64,000 nucleotides of DNA, from assembly GCA_907165275.2 (NCBI GenBank), contig OU015654.1, forward strand, positions 13,781,501 through 13,845,500. Reading direction: 5' to 3'. How positions within the stretch are numbered: the stretch's first letter is position 1; each line of letters opens with the position of its first letter. Both the position numbers and the translations under genes were made by a program. Below, in pieces: positions 36,970 to 47,355 of this stretch. Below the pieces are notes generated by a model. The model was given only the letters and a program-made list of their open reading frames with translations, had not been told where the DNA came from and ran no database searches. The DNA comes from Zygaena filipendulae. Its lineage: Eukaryota > Arthropoda > Insecta > Lepidoptera > Zygaenidae.

Positions 36970-37145
36970 AAACTTCAAAAATGTCTCTTCAAAAATGCCT
37001 TCCACCAAACATCACCTGACCTATTATTTGAAAATTAATTAGGATGCGGGTTTTCTACCAGGAACTTTTGCACGGTGTCTAAAACGTCTTCTTTATTTTG
37101 GGGAAATCCTTTTCTTGCCGAAATTATTATCCAATCCTCTAAAGT
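36970..37145 (-). pseudogene. decayed Tc5/CENP-B-type DNA-binding domain of the pogo transposase
   Basis: In another minus-strand frame below the HTH block, WIIISARKGFPQNKEDVLDT is followed by VQKFLVENPHPN, a stop, then NNRSGDVWWKAFLKRH. This is the layout of the second HTH of pogo-type transposases. It is broken by at least one stop and frame changes, so it is not translated as such. Confidence 0.75.
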
Positions 37146-37179
37146 TTAAACTACTTTCTTCAGATACAGTTAATATAGG

Positions 37180-37359
37180 TTATGGCCCTAAGCTGGTTTT
37201 ATGTCCCGGATTTTTGATGTGGTATCGAAGACTGGACCTCGGAACACCATATTTTTCTGCAATTTGTCTTGTAGATAAATTGTTGGAAAGATCTCGTACA
37301 GCTTCGATCGCTTTCTGCAAATTTTCATTCCTGTATTGAACTTTTAGTGTCTTGGGCAT
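37180..37359 (-). pseudogene. pogo/Tigger-like transposase, N-terminal pipsqueak HTH
   Basis: ATG at 37359 opens a 59-residue frame ending in TAA at 37180-37182. It contains NLQKAIEAVRDLSNNLSTRQ followed by IAEKYGVPRSSLRYHIK, the helix-turn-helix of the pipsqueak type at the N-terminus of pogo-group transposases, and then GHKTSLGP, the usual linker. The domain binds the terminal repeats. The protein is truncated: family members usually run to several hundred residues with a Tc5/CENP-B HTH and a DDE domain. The frame breaks at the TAA, and the second HTH lies downstream as a separate decayed block. Confidence 0.85.
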
Positions 37360-38097
37360 ACTACAAATAAAACAAGAATAACCATTTAGTTATTTATGCA
37401 TAACGATAACGAAGCAAGTTTAGCAATTTCGTAGGTAGTGTTTAAATTTCAACACTAGTACAAGTGATCGCAACACACTTGATTCAAAACATTACAACAA
37501 AAAATATAACTAAAGATAATAACATATGGCAATAACTAAAATTATAGTGGGCAATAATTAAAATGGTGGTGGGCAATAACTAAAAATATAATTAATTTAT
37601 GTGCAGTGATTGCCCACGGTATAATAATCATTAAAAATCAAATTTGACCAGATATTTTCATTAAAAACTGAGATAATACTAAAGATTTCATCATAACTAT
37701 ATATCAATAGTTAAATATCAAATAAAAGGCAAAAAAATGAACCTCTTAGCAAGTAATTCCTTAAGAAAATTGGTTAATTGTTTACCTGTTTGGGTAAAAC
37801 GTTCACTCGTCTTGACAAAATTCGCCATTACTGCTTTTTTGTCTTCAGTTTTGCCAATTGTCAATTTTAAGTCTAGTAAACATTGATCACAGAGTTATCT
37901 AGTAAATTCTAATCGAACTAGAATGATTCAAAGTTACCTACCTAACAATTTTTTTCTTAAAACGGGCAATCACTGTCAGTGGGCAATTACTCTCTAGTTT
38001 ACCTACCTACATTTCAAATTTCTTAAGTGGGGAGATTTAGTTCGAACTGAAGTACCTACATTTCAAATTTCTTAAGTGGGGAGATTTGTATTTAAAA

Positions 38098-38392
38098 CTA
38101 GCTGTGCCCCGCGGTGTTACCCGCGGAAATTTCGGAGATCCCGCAGGAATTCCGGAATGCAAAGTACCTACCCTATGTCCTTCTCTGTACCCCTGACAAT
38201 GTGTACCTAAGTATGCAAAATTTCATGAGATTTCACCGACCGGAGTTCCTGCGGGAATTCCGGGATAAAAAGTATCCTATGTCCGTTTCCTGGTTCTAAG
38301 CTACCTCCCCACCAATTTTCAGCCAAATCGGTACAGCCGTTCTTGAGTTATAAGTGGAGTAACTAACACGACTTTCTTTTATATATATAAGA
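38098..38392 (-). mobile_element. Helitron, composite
   Basis: 5' A|TCTTATATATATAAAAGAAA; two CCTGCGGGAATTCC blocks in series, as if a Hel-A 3' half was added to a complete unit; 3' CTAG at 38101-38098. Confidence 0.8.
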
Positions 38393-38515
38393 TATCTTCG
38401 TAATTAACAAAACGTTTGATTAGTTTTCATTTTGATTCGAATTTATATTAGGCACTTGAGGGCTGGAGAGGATAGGTAAGAATCATTTGTTAAATTTTCT
38501 TATTTATACTATTAA

Positions 38516-38689
38516 TCTACACTAATATTATAAAGAGTTTGTGCGTTCGTGACGTTGTGGGGGATAATCTCGGGATCTACTGAACCAATTTTGGCTACGG
38601 TAACCCTGGGTGACATTGATTACTTTTTATCCCGAAATTCAAACGGGAACTGCAAAATAACCACGAGTAAAATCGCGAGGGATAGCTAG
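38516..38689 (+). mobile_element. Helitron Hel-E, full copy
   Basis: A|TCTACACTAATATTATAAAG, GTGCGTTCGTGACGTTGTGG body, GTAAAATCGCGAGGGATAGC TAG|T end. Confidence 0.84.
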
Positions 38690-38694
38690 TATAG

Positions 38695-40120
38695 TATATA
38701 ATAGTAGAGTTTATATTATGCATTTTTAAAGTCATTCAAAGTTTTCTCGTCTAATTATCTACGCAGTAAAAATCAGTCAAAATTTCTTTCAGGAAAACCA
38801 ATTATCTTTTGAAAAAAATAATACATCGTGCAGTTTTCGAAATGTGGAACACCATATTTTTAGAAAACAGAAAGCCTTTATTTATTTAACTGTTAATTTA
38901 AATGGTTAACGTTCTTCCCCAGTACAAAAACCTTCGCACTCCCATCGGGAAGGATCCTTCAACCTTCCAAAAGTTAAAGTGCGGCGTGAGAAAAATATAA
39001 ATTAAACGGTAATTACCGAAAGCTACGTTAAGCTACACGTTTGCGTTTAGGAAAAGGTTTGTAAATGATATTTTCTCCAACAACCAAAGGATATATCAGA
39101 TTTTTGTGATATCATTAAAAAATATCCCCTCCTAAATTTAATTTGACGAATCAAACTAAATCAAAAAAACAAAATGTAATCCGTAAAGTGCCGCTATTTA
39201 TTAATGTCAATAAATAATTTTACAATATTTAAATTTACAAAATATGCATATTTAGATATTATTATAGTACAAGTATTAATAAGAGTACAATCGGCGACAG
39301 AGGTTTATAAAATTCAAAATTTCTCTTCTAAAATCTTTGATGGCCGAAATATTATTTTGTAAATATTGAAACATCACCAAAAATAGGAAATATTAAACAA
39401 AATTGTGTTTAATCACCATTGTTTTTTTTTTTTTATAACAGGCCATTTGCTAAGTTTCACCTCATTTTATGTGTAGGTCAAAACGAAAAATACTTACATA
39501 CCTACGTAAATAATATTACAATAGTTTTAGAGTAAGAATCAGAAGGATTTTTTATATGTAACTTGTGTCACTGATTGTACATGTAACGAATTTTGATCGA
39601 CTTTGCAATTTTATGTCTTATACTTTGTGATTTATTTGATTCATTATACATACATAGTTATAAGCGTGAATTTATGCATGGAATGCCTATAATAATAATA
39701 ATAATAAGCTCTAAAATTATTATTGGATAGATAAATATTTCATTATCTCTTCGGAAATTTCATTACATTTTATGTCAAAATTAAAATGAATTCGCAAAAG
39801 ACATCTTGGCGATAAATTAGAGATGTCGAAATTCGACATGAGCGCAGGCGCATCCTTACGTTGGAATTCCATAGGTACTCGTATTTACGTGTGTTCTATC
39901 ATAATGACACAGAGTTGAGGCTTACAATTTTAATGTGTTGTCGATAATCCTCACTGACAACCAGGGTTGCCATACATAATGGATAAATATTTGCGAAATT
40001 TCGGTGAAAAATCTAAAACCAACATACTCGTAGCTGCAAAAAAGCCATTCTCAGCTGTCAATATACAATATAGGTACTTGAAGGAAGGCAAGAAACGCAA
40101 TAACAATTCAAGTTCTATCA
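38695..40120. other. stretch without gene
   Basis: AT-rich with the tail at 39722; the 84-codon minus frame at 39951-40205 ends inside a Helitron fragment and is not supported. Confidence 0.5.
39722..39775 (-). repeat. related retroposon 3' tail fragment
   Basis: ATTGGATAGATAAATATTTC and ATTATCTCTTCGGAAATTTC resemble 7955-8010. Confidence 0.45.
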
Positions 40121-40125
40121 TCCAA

Positions 40126-40182
40126 ATCCTACTAATATTATAAACGTGAAAGTTTGTATGTATATCCATCTTTGGCATTTTA
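40126..40182 (+). mobile_element. Helitron Hel-A 5'-end fragment
   Basis: TCCTACTAATATTATAAACG and GAAAGTTTGTATGTATATCC, then unrelated sequence. Confidence 0.65.
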
Positions 40183-40241
40183 AACAAACATTGAAAAGTC
40201 GGCAACTTGGGCGCTCTAAAATTTTTTTTTATGAATCTATA

Positions 40242-40452
40242 TCCTACTAATATTATAAACGCGAAAGTTTGTATGTATGGATGGACGGATGGATGTTTGT
40301 TACTCTTTCACGCAAAAACTACTGAATGGATTTAAATGAAACTTTACAATAATATAGCTTATACATCACATTAACACATAGGGTACTTTTTATCCCGGGA
40401 TTCCTGCGGGAACTCTGAAATTAACGCGGGTAAACCCGCGGGGCACAACTAC
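40242..40452 (+). mobile_element. Helitron Hel-A, (GGAT)n variant
   Basis: A|TCCTACTAATATTATAAACG; GTATGGATGGACGGATGGAT microsatellite; GGGTAAACCCGCGGGGCACA ACTAC end. Confidence 0.83.
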
Positions 40453-40695
40453 TTTGGAATAATTTTGGTAGGTATTTTTTTTTGTTACAACATAGCCAGC
40501 AAAATTTGAAAAATTAAGATATAAATAAAGAAAAATATTTTGATCCTAAGATTCTAAATAGGAATGTGCCATGACACACTTTTCGAAACGAAACGAAAGA
40601 TTCGAACGAAAAATCAAGCAATCGAGAGTCCAATTTTCCGTGACCACGCGACATGGCGATACCTACGTTCGATACATACGTACGATTATTATAGA

Positions 40696-40995
40696 CTAGC
40701 TGTGCCCCGTGGTTTCACCCACGTGAGTTTCGGAATTCCCGCAGGAACTATTTTTTTTCTCTAATAAAACTAATCTAAGTTACTTCTTATATCATCAGCT
40801 ATCAGCCAGTGAAAGTCCCGTTAAAATCGGTCCAGCCGTTCCAGAGATTAGCCGAAACAAACAGACAGACAGATAAAAGTTTTAAAAATTGATTTTTTTT
40901 TATGTAAGTACCGTATATACTTTCATATGCATTTAGTGAAAACCTGTTGGTTTGAAATTACAAACAGACACTTCAATTTTATTTATATGTCTAGA
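40696..40995 (-). mobile_element. Helitron Hel-G
   Basis: 5' TCTAGACATATAAATAAAAT at 40995 immediately after the CTAG of the next element; 3' hairpin and CTAG at 40699-40696. Confidence 0.87.
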
Positions 40996-41215
40996 CTAGT
41001 TGTGCCCCAAGGTTTCACCCGCATTAATTTCAGAGTTCCCACGGGAATTCTAGGATAAAAAGTACCCTATGTATTAATCTGACGTATAAGATATATTATT
41101 GTAAAGTTTAATTTAAGTCTATCTAGTAGTTTTTGCGTGTAAGAGTAACAAACATCCATCCATCCATCCATCCATACATACTGACTAACTTTTGCGTTTA
41201 TGATATTAAATAGGA
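40996..41215 (-). mobile_element. Helitron Hel-A, (GGAT)n variant
   Basis: A|TCCTATTTAATATCATAAAC at 41215, (GGAT)n, 3' CTAG at 40999-40996 joined directly to the Hel-G element. Confidence 0.87.
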
Positions 41216-41505
41216 TGTCTACCTAGATTATCGACTTAGATAAGGGGGCTGCTATCGCGGGCAGTTTGACATCCCTACTAATACTTCTGAAGATGAGCAC
41301 TCGCAGCGCAACACAAACGATGCGCCTACGCATACATCCAAAGGAAATTATTCTGTACGGTGCTTGTACGTATAATTTATTAATATAATAATAAAATTGT
41401 CAAATTACTGCGACGGTACCTATTTAGTGGCGACGGGACTGACAAAATCCTCTCTCTTTTTACCTGTGTTGAAGCATAAACCCCCTTAAAGTGGTGAATC
41501 TTAAA

Positions 41506-41699
41506 TCCTTACTTTTATAAATGGGAATGCAAGTTTGATTGTTTGTTACGCTTTCATGCCTTAACTACGCAACCGATCATCGAGATATTTTGCATACACA
41601 TTGCCAGGGGCACGGAGAAAGACATGGGGTTCTTTTCATCCCGGAATTCTTGCTGGGAATTTGAAATTAACGCGGGTGACACCGCAGGGAACAGCTAGT
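41506..41699 (+). mobile_element. Helitron Hel-A
   Basis: A|TCCTTACTTTTATAAATGG; GGTGACACCGCAGGGAACAG CTAG|T. Confidence 0.85.
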
Positions 41700-41810
41700 A
41701 TAATATTAATATCTTTATTTCGGACCTAACAATCCATAAATCGTTAGTAATGAGTAAGTAACAGCTCTCTTAAAAAAAATATAATTTAGAAAGTGATACC
41801 TACTGATATA

Positions 41811-42165
41811 CAGGTTGTCCCGTAAATCGACGTCAAGCCAGAACCGGGTGATAATAATAGTCATAACTTAATAAAAAGACGCAAAAAATAATCTTTTAAA
41901 AAAATATATAAAAATTTAAACCCTGCAACGGTTTTTTAACTCTGGTGCTACAAACTTTTTTCAATTTTCTTCTTATTATGGAATCCTGAATAGTGTTTCT
42001 GAAAACTACTGCTTAAAATTTAAGTTTTTGCCAATGAAGTTTTCAAAATTATTGCTTCCGTCAGTTTTTAATGACTTTCCTTTTTCTTAAATAGGCATAG
42101 CAAAGATTTTTATATTTTTCTGTTCACAGCTGTTATGATTTGACGTCAATTTACCGGACAGCCTG
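41811..42165. mobile_element. Tc1/mariner-type MITE with TA duplication
   Basis: CAGGTTGTCCCGTAAATCGA at the left and TTTACCGGACAGCCTG at the right are inverted repeats that extend inward through GACGTCAA. TA dinucleotides flank both ends (41809-41810, 42166-42167). There is no ORF inside. Confidence 0.82.
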
Positions 42166-42705
42166 TATACTCGATCAGAATGCATAAAAGATAATAACAT
42201 TGAACTTTATCATGTTACGAAATCTAATAAAGTAATTGTACTTTATTGGGCATTTAATCTAAACAAAACCATACAAATCAATTTAGTATGTTTACTATTT
42301 TACTAACAAGACCTTTCGATCATCGTAAATTATATATTAAATAGGGAGATCCTTCTACCACGCATTGCATTTTCCATAATTATATACAGTTATATTACTC
42401 TTTAGAATGCCCTAGCCTTTAAAGTTCTACCTAAAGATCAGAAAATAATCGATCGTTTTGATTGACATCCTTTCACTACTGCTGTTTAAATGCTATAAAA
42501 TATATAAATAATGTGCAAACTGTAGGGTCGAACGAAAGATGTGTTGGAGAAGGATATTTTAGTTGTCTATACCTACTCAAACATTAAAAACATAGTTAAA
42601 AAATAAATGAAAAATTAAGCGCGCTAATTGACACGACACAGTGACTAATTCAACGCCCTTTTTCTTTGTATTACTACTGACGTACCGACAAATCATATTT
42701 AAAGA

Positions 42706-42869
42706 TCCTAATAATATTATAAACGCGAAAGTTTTTAAGAATGTATGGATGGATGGATGTATGTTTGTTACTCTTTCACGCAAAAACTACTGGATGGATT
42801 CAAATGAAACTTTACAATAATATAGCTTATACATCGGATTAACACATAGGGTACTTTTTATCCCGGAAT
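42706..42869 (+). mobile_element. Helitron Hel-A, (GGAT)n variant, 3'-truncated
   Basis: A|TCCTAATAATATTATAAACG; matches 40242-40410 and stops after TTTATCCCGGAATT. Confidence 0.8.
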
Positions 42870-42874
42870 TAGTG

Positions 42875-44205
42875 TTTTTTTTTTGTATATATTTTCTTTG
42901 ACATATAAGCATGAATTAATTATTCAAGAATAAATTTCTCGTTTGAAATAACATCCTGTGTAATTATCTTCACTGATTTTATTTTTTCAAATTATTTATT
43001 TATTTGTTATCATGAGTATCAAGTATAGTTTAATATAACATATTTTTTTTTATTTTACTTTAATAATTTTGTGTATTTAGTATTACATTAATCATGAGAA
43101 ATAGATTAATTAATAGAAACAAATTCTTGTCTCTTTATATACCTACAATAAATTCTAATGAACAAAACTGTGATTGATTGTAGCAATCTAAATTAAATAA
43201 ATTACACAAGGAAAATTAATAAATTATATTATGGGAACTAATAACAATTTTTAATTATTTACTTTTTTAAATAGCCCTGTTGAAAACCACAGATAATTTT
43301 AGCCTCAAGGTGAATCGAGGCCGTAAGTTTATAAAAGTCAAAGATGTCAAGTTTATTAATATTATTACGTCAAAATTAATAACGATGAAAAACTTCTCTG
43401 ACAAGGTCAATTTTTACGATCAGCCAGCACCTTTTGGACGCACCAAAATATGAACTCCATGAACACCAGGTAGGTATCTAGACGTAATAAATATCATCAA
43501 TATGTCCATTTCTATTAATAATAAAGCCTTTTTATGGTCCCCGAATGGGATTCTTCGACGTTCATCGGATAAAGAAATTGTTTGACGACGTAAATCCTTT
43601 TGTTTACGACTGTACTTGGTACATCAATGAGTAAGTGACGGTCGTTTGCTTTGATCTGGCGGCAACAATTTGCCATCGGGGCCTCGAGTCATATTTTAAC
43701 TGAAATGTCATTCCGCAATGACAAATCCTCCATTATTATCGAGCCAAAAGTCTCTTTTCTTTGAACCTACAGAAACTCCTCCTTTTAGGGGGGGGGGGGA
43801 TATAATTGATTCCCTTTCACTCCCCCTGCTGAGTCGAAAAGGTTTTCACGTCGTGCTCAAAGTCAATTCTTAGGCTTGCACGATTATGAGGGTAATATTG
43901 AGAGATGTACCTATTACCGTTTTCCTTATACTGTGATAAAATTGAGTGAGACTTCATTTTTAAACATAGAAATTGTTTTGGCAAAATTGAAAATTTTACT
44001 TAACTACTCTCTAGACTCTAGTGTAAATTACAAAATCACTGCGGTTGGTAGCTTGCTTAGCAGATTATTATTTTAAAATGAGCCAATGAATTTACATGAT
44101 TGCGTAATTGCAAAATAAAGAACTATACTTTATATTAAGTAAATTAAGTATATTAAATTCAAATTTATTCGTAGATAAGGGGTACGGTAGATGTTTTTTT
44201 TAAAT
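42875..44205. other. stretch without gene
   Basis: AT-rich until 43400; a more balanced block at 43400-43870 holds the poly-G tract but no convincing frame. Confidence 0.45.
43790..43799 (+). repeat. poly-G tract
   Basis: A run of about ten G in AT-rich DNA, immediately after CTCCTTTTA. Confidence 0.8.
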
Positions 44206-44208
44206 TTA

Positions 44209-44374
44209 TCTTAATATATATAACTCACGTGTCACGTTGTTTGCAGAACGGATTTACATGAAATTTGGCATGCACGTTGTTAGGGGTACAGAAAAGGAAA
44301 AAGGGTACTTTTTATCCTGGAATTCCCACGGGAACTCCGAAATTACCGCGTGTGAAACCGCGGGGCACAGCTAG
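44209..44374 (+). mobile_element. Helitron, Hel-B/Hel-A chimera
   Basis: The 5' end is Hel-B (TCTTAATATATATAACTC, CACGTGTCACGTTGTTTG). It switches at GCAGAACGGATTTACATG to Hel-A (GGCATGCACGTTGTTAGGGG) and ends GTGAAACCGCGGGGCACAGC TAG|T. 166 bp. Confidence 0.87.
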
Positions 44375-44699
44375 TTATTAATAAATTTTACAAAATTGAT
44401 TTCCAAAACATAGACGTTGTTTTATTACAATCTCTTTACAGAGAGATAAAGCTGACTATTAAACAAGTTTAAAATGCTACTACTGATTACTACGCTACTA
44501 TGCCAATACTTATATAATAATATTTAATAAAAAATTATGGACACTTATACTTTTTGGTTTTTCAAATTAACGAAAAAACTTCGTTCAATAAAAAACAAAA
44601 TCTGTCTGACGAACCTAATAGAATCTTAAGTAGTTTTTATACCCTGGAAACATGCCTATTACGTCCAAGCATACGATACTATTGACGCATAGGTGAGAT

Positions 44700-44850
44700 A
44701 TCGTTCTGCTACAAGGATATTCGACCCTCACCGTAGCGGTCTTTTGCTACGCCGATTGCGTAACTTCTACTACGAGAATTACATGATCCTTCTGCTACGT
44801 GGGTCTTGCTTTCCTCACCACAGCTGCGCTGTGCTACGAGGAATTCGATA
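44700..44850 (+). repeat. decayed TGCTACG-rich repeat
   Basis: CTGCTAC or TGCTACG words recur at about 44707, 44745, 44792 and 44832 with related CTACTACG at 44768, inside a locally GC-richer block. Unit length is irregular (25-40 bp). Confidence 0.4.
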
Positions 44851-45361
44851 ACTACACTTAAATCTCGAGTCATAAAATTATAGTAAGTATATAATAAATT
44901 ATTACAAAAAATATATGTATTTGATTAAATTTATTCATTTTGTATAATCTCACGGACGACCAGCCGTTATGTCCCAAGTTTTGGGTTCGGCAATTGTAAA
45001 ATCGAGTGCTTGTCTATTAGGTAATTTATACTTTCACAATTTTTTTTTTATTTTTAACTTTTAATGCGAATTTATACGTTTAACGAGAGTTTGAGGAATT
45101 AATCTACTAGAGGTACTTTTAGAAATTGAAAAATCAAGCCATGCGTTTTGATTTGCGGCACAGCGACATCTAGTGGAAAAACCGACAACTCTTAACTATT
45201 TTATTTTTGTCTAAGAACGAGGCGTATCCTATCCGTACCTGAGTGAAAATTTCGCGCACCTCATGATTTATTTGGTGATCTATGCCCAATATTTACCTAA
45301 GACGTACCGAATTATTGGTTAGCGTTTAGTAGGTAGTACATCTATGGTACAATATTAGAAA

Positions 45362-45532
45362 AAGGTACGTAACGTTTGTGAGTTCGTGCGGTTGTAGGGG
45401 GGTAATCTCTGGATTTACTGAACCATTTTTTTAATTTTCACCTTTAGGAAGCCACAGTGGCATAGGGTACTTTTATCCCGGAATTCCCACGGGAACTCCT
45501 TAATTAACGCGGACGAAATCGCGAGGAACAGC
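45362..45532 (+). mobile_element. Helitron Hel-E
   Basis: GTTTGTGAGTTCGTGCGGTT, GGCATAGGGTACTTTTATCC, ACGAAATCGCGAGGAACAGC; final CTAG mutated (CCTT). Confidence 0.75.
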
Positions 45533-45869
45533 CTTTCAATAGCCTTTCAAGAACAGTCTTTCATTAAAATCGTTTAACTTTTTTTTTTTTTTAATTAACT
45601 GCCTCTATTATGTATCAAAGTTTGCAAATTAGTTGTTCGTAATAAATTTAATTCGATTCACATAAACTCTTCCTGTTCACAAAACTATGCAAATTGTGTG
45701 AATGATAATAACTGAGTCATTAACCTTTTACCGCCGATAGCAATTACAATAGATTGAAAATTTTGATGATTTTATTAATTATTTAAATGAGAGCAAGGGA
45801 GATAAGTCAGTCATCTGAAAATAACTTTTATCCATACTTAGAAGTCAGGTGACCATTTTTTATTGTTAA

Positions 45870-46035
45870 CTAGCTGGCCGCCACGGTTCCACCCGCGGTA
45901 ATTTCGGAGTTCCGGCGGGAATTCTAGGATAAAGGTATACATAAACCTTCCTCTTGATACACTTTACCTATTGGTGAAAACCACATGAAAATCCGTTCAG
46001 CAGTTTTTGAGTTCATCACGAACAGACGGGCCTAC
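45870..46035 (-). mobile_element. Helitron Hel-C
   Basis: CTAG at 45873-45870; ACCGCGGGTGGAACCGTGGC hairpin; 5' part with CGTGATGAACTCAAAAACTG; the extreme 5' end is lost. Confidence 0.78.
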
Positions 46036-46408
46036 GGCAATACGCAGCAGAGGATTTTGTTTGTGATGTAGTGATACTGCGGTGTATTACGATACGTTAA
46101 AATACAAAATTAAAACAAAATGAAATCACGGACTTCGTCTCTTGTTGACTGGTGTGATCCGAAAAACTGAGTCACTTTTCCTATAGAGTGTAACTAACAC
46201 ATGACAATCAAGGTCAGAATTGATTCCGATTATGTAGCATTGGAAGTTTTTATTTGTAAATAAAATATTTAGCATCTAAAATATTGACAGACGTATCGAT
46301 ACAAAGCTACCGTTTTGCCACCTCTACGTAAATGACGATGACCTATTCCTAAACCTTCGGTCAATCAAACCAATGTTTTTTCATGTTGCGTGTTTATAAT
46401 ATTATTTA

Positions 46409-46606
46409 CTAGCTGTGCCCCGCAGTTTCACCCACGGCAATTTCGGAGGTCCCGCAGTAATTCCGGGATAAAAAGCACCCTATGTCCTTCCTGTACCCCT
46501 GACAACGTGCATGCCAAATTTCATCCAAATCCGTTCAGCCGTTTTTTCGTGATTGAGTAACAAATATCCAAACATCCACACTTTCATATTTATAATTTTA
46601 GTAGGA
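46409..46606 (-). mobile_element. Helitron Hel-A, full copy
   Basis: A|TCCTACTAAAATTATAAATA at 46606; CTAG at 46412-46409; 198 bp. Confidence 0.88.
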
Positions 46607-46816
46607 TAATATTTTAATTTATGAACGTCTCTAGTGTAGTTATTATAAGTGACGTTTTTGGAATACACTAATGATAAAATGGAATATTTATTCCCAATTA
46701 CAATGACTAAATCTACACAGAGTTTAAAAAACTTATTCATCAAGTGCAAGTACAAGTAATTATCAATGTAAAAAAGCCAAACTGAGAGAGCGGAATCCGT
46801 AAGAGGATATCTTTTA

Positions 46817-46960
46817 ATAATAATAATAATAATAATAAGTTTATTTAACCACAAAACATTTTACAAAATACAACTAGAACAAATACAAACTTCAATATTG
46901 TTACAAATTGGCCGAATTTTTTTACAAATTTCGGCCCCCATCCAGATCGGCACTACCTAT
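46817..46960 (-). repeat. retroposon 3' end with (AAT)n tail
   Basis: (AATAAT)n followed by AAGTTTATTTAACCACAAAA reads on the minus strand as a retroposon 3' UTR ending in (ATT)n. The body beyond is short; there is no ORF. Confidence 0.5.
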
Positions 46961-46989
46961 ACAACTTAAATACAAGTTAACGTCTAAAG

Positions 46990-47355
46990 CATTGATTCCC
47001 AAAGTGGTCCAGGTGGACCCCAGGGGTCCACGAGAGCCCGAAAGGGGTCTACGTTTGCGTGGAAAAAAAAAGGGGGGTCCACAACTGTTGGATGAAGATG
47101 CTTTTTAGACTGACCTTGAAACTTAGCTTAAATGAAATCCACTCACAGCATAATCAAAACAATATAAATTCTCCCCTTTTTTTCGAAAACTTTTAACTCA
47201 TAGTTGATTGAAAAATAGCCACAACACAGATTGTCATAGATATATACTTTTTTCGGGTTTCGGAAGTAAGTTAGTAAATGAATAGCTGCAGGGGTCCATC
47301 AGATCCAGCAAAATGTTTAAAGTGGTCTGTGAGAAAAAAAGTATGGGAACCTCTG
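46990..47355. mobile_element. non-autonomous hAT element with 8-bp target duplication
   Basis: Ends CATTGATTCCCA (left) and TGGGAACCTCTG (right) are inverted repeats of the hAT type. GTCTAAAG flanks both sides exactly (46982-46989 and 47356-47363). The interior carries inverted GGGGTCCA/TGGACCCC words. At 366 bp there is no transposase. Confidence 0.9.

Larger units (their letters stand above)
36706..38003 (-). mobile_element. pogo-like DNA transposon, internally deleted
   Basis: Imperfect terminal inverted repeats: GGGTAAACCATATAG...TTGCCCACT on the left, and GGTAAACTAGAGAGTAATTG read inward from the right. TA is duplicated at 36704-36705 and 38004-38005. TTGCCCA or its complement recurs at about 36724, 36913, 36933, 36955, 37548, 37570, 37610 and 37980, probably transposase-binding sites. 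The body encodes only the transposase DNA-binding region; no DDE catalytic domain is visible. A paralogous empty site lies just downstream. Confidence 0.85.
36690..38087 (+). repeat. 49-bp tandem duplication, one copy split by the pogo element
   Basis: AGTTCGAACTGAAGTA (36690-36705) plus CCTACATTTCAAATTTC...GAGATTT (38006-38038) form one copy, interrupted by the transposon. The second, unbroken copy is 38039-38087. The unbroken copy shows the empty target ...GAAGTACCTAC..., which confirms TA duplication and both element ends. Confidence 0.88.

Noticed and set aside
46480..46854. 124-codon minus-strand frame
   Set aside because: Runs from an (ATT)n tail into a Helitron; both ends are repeat sequence.
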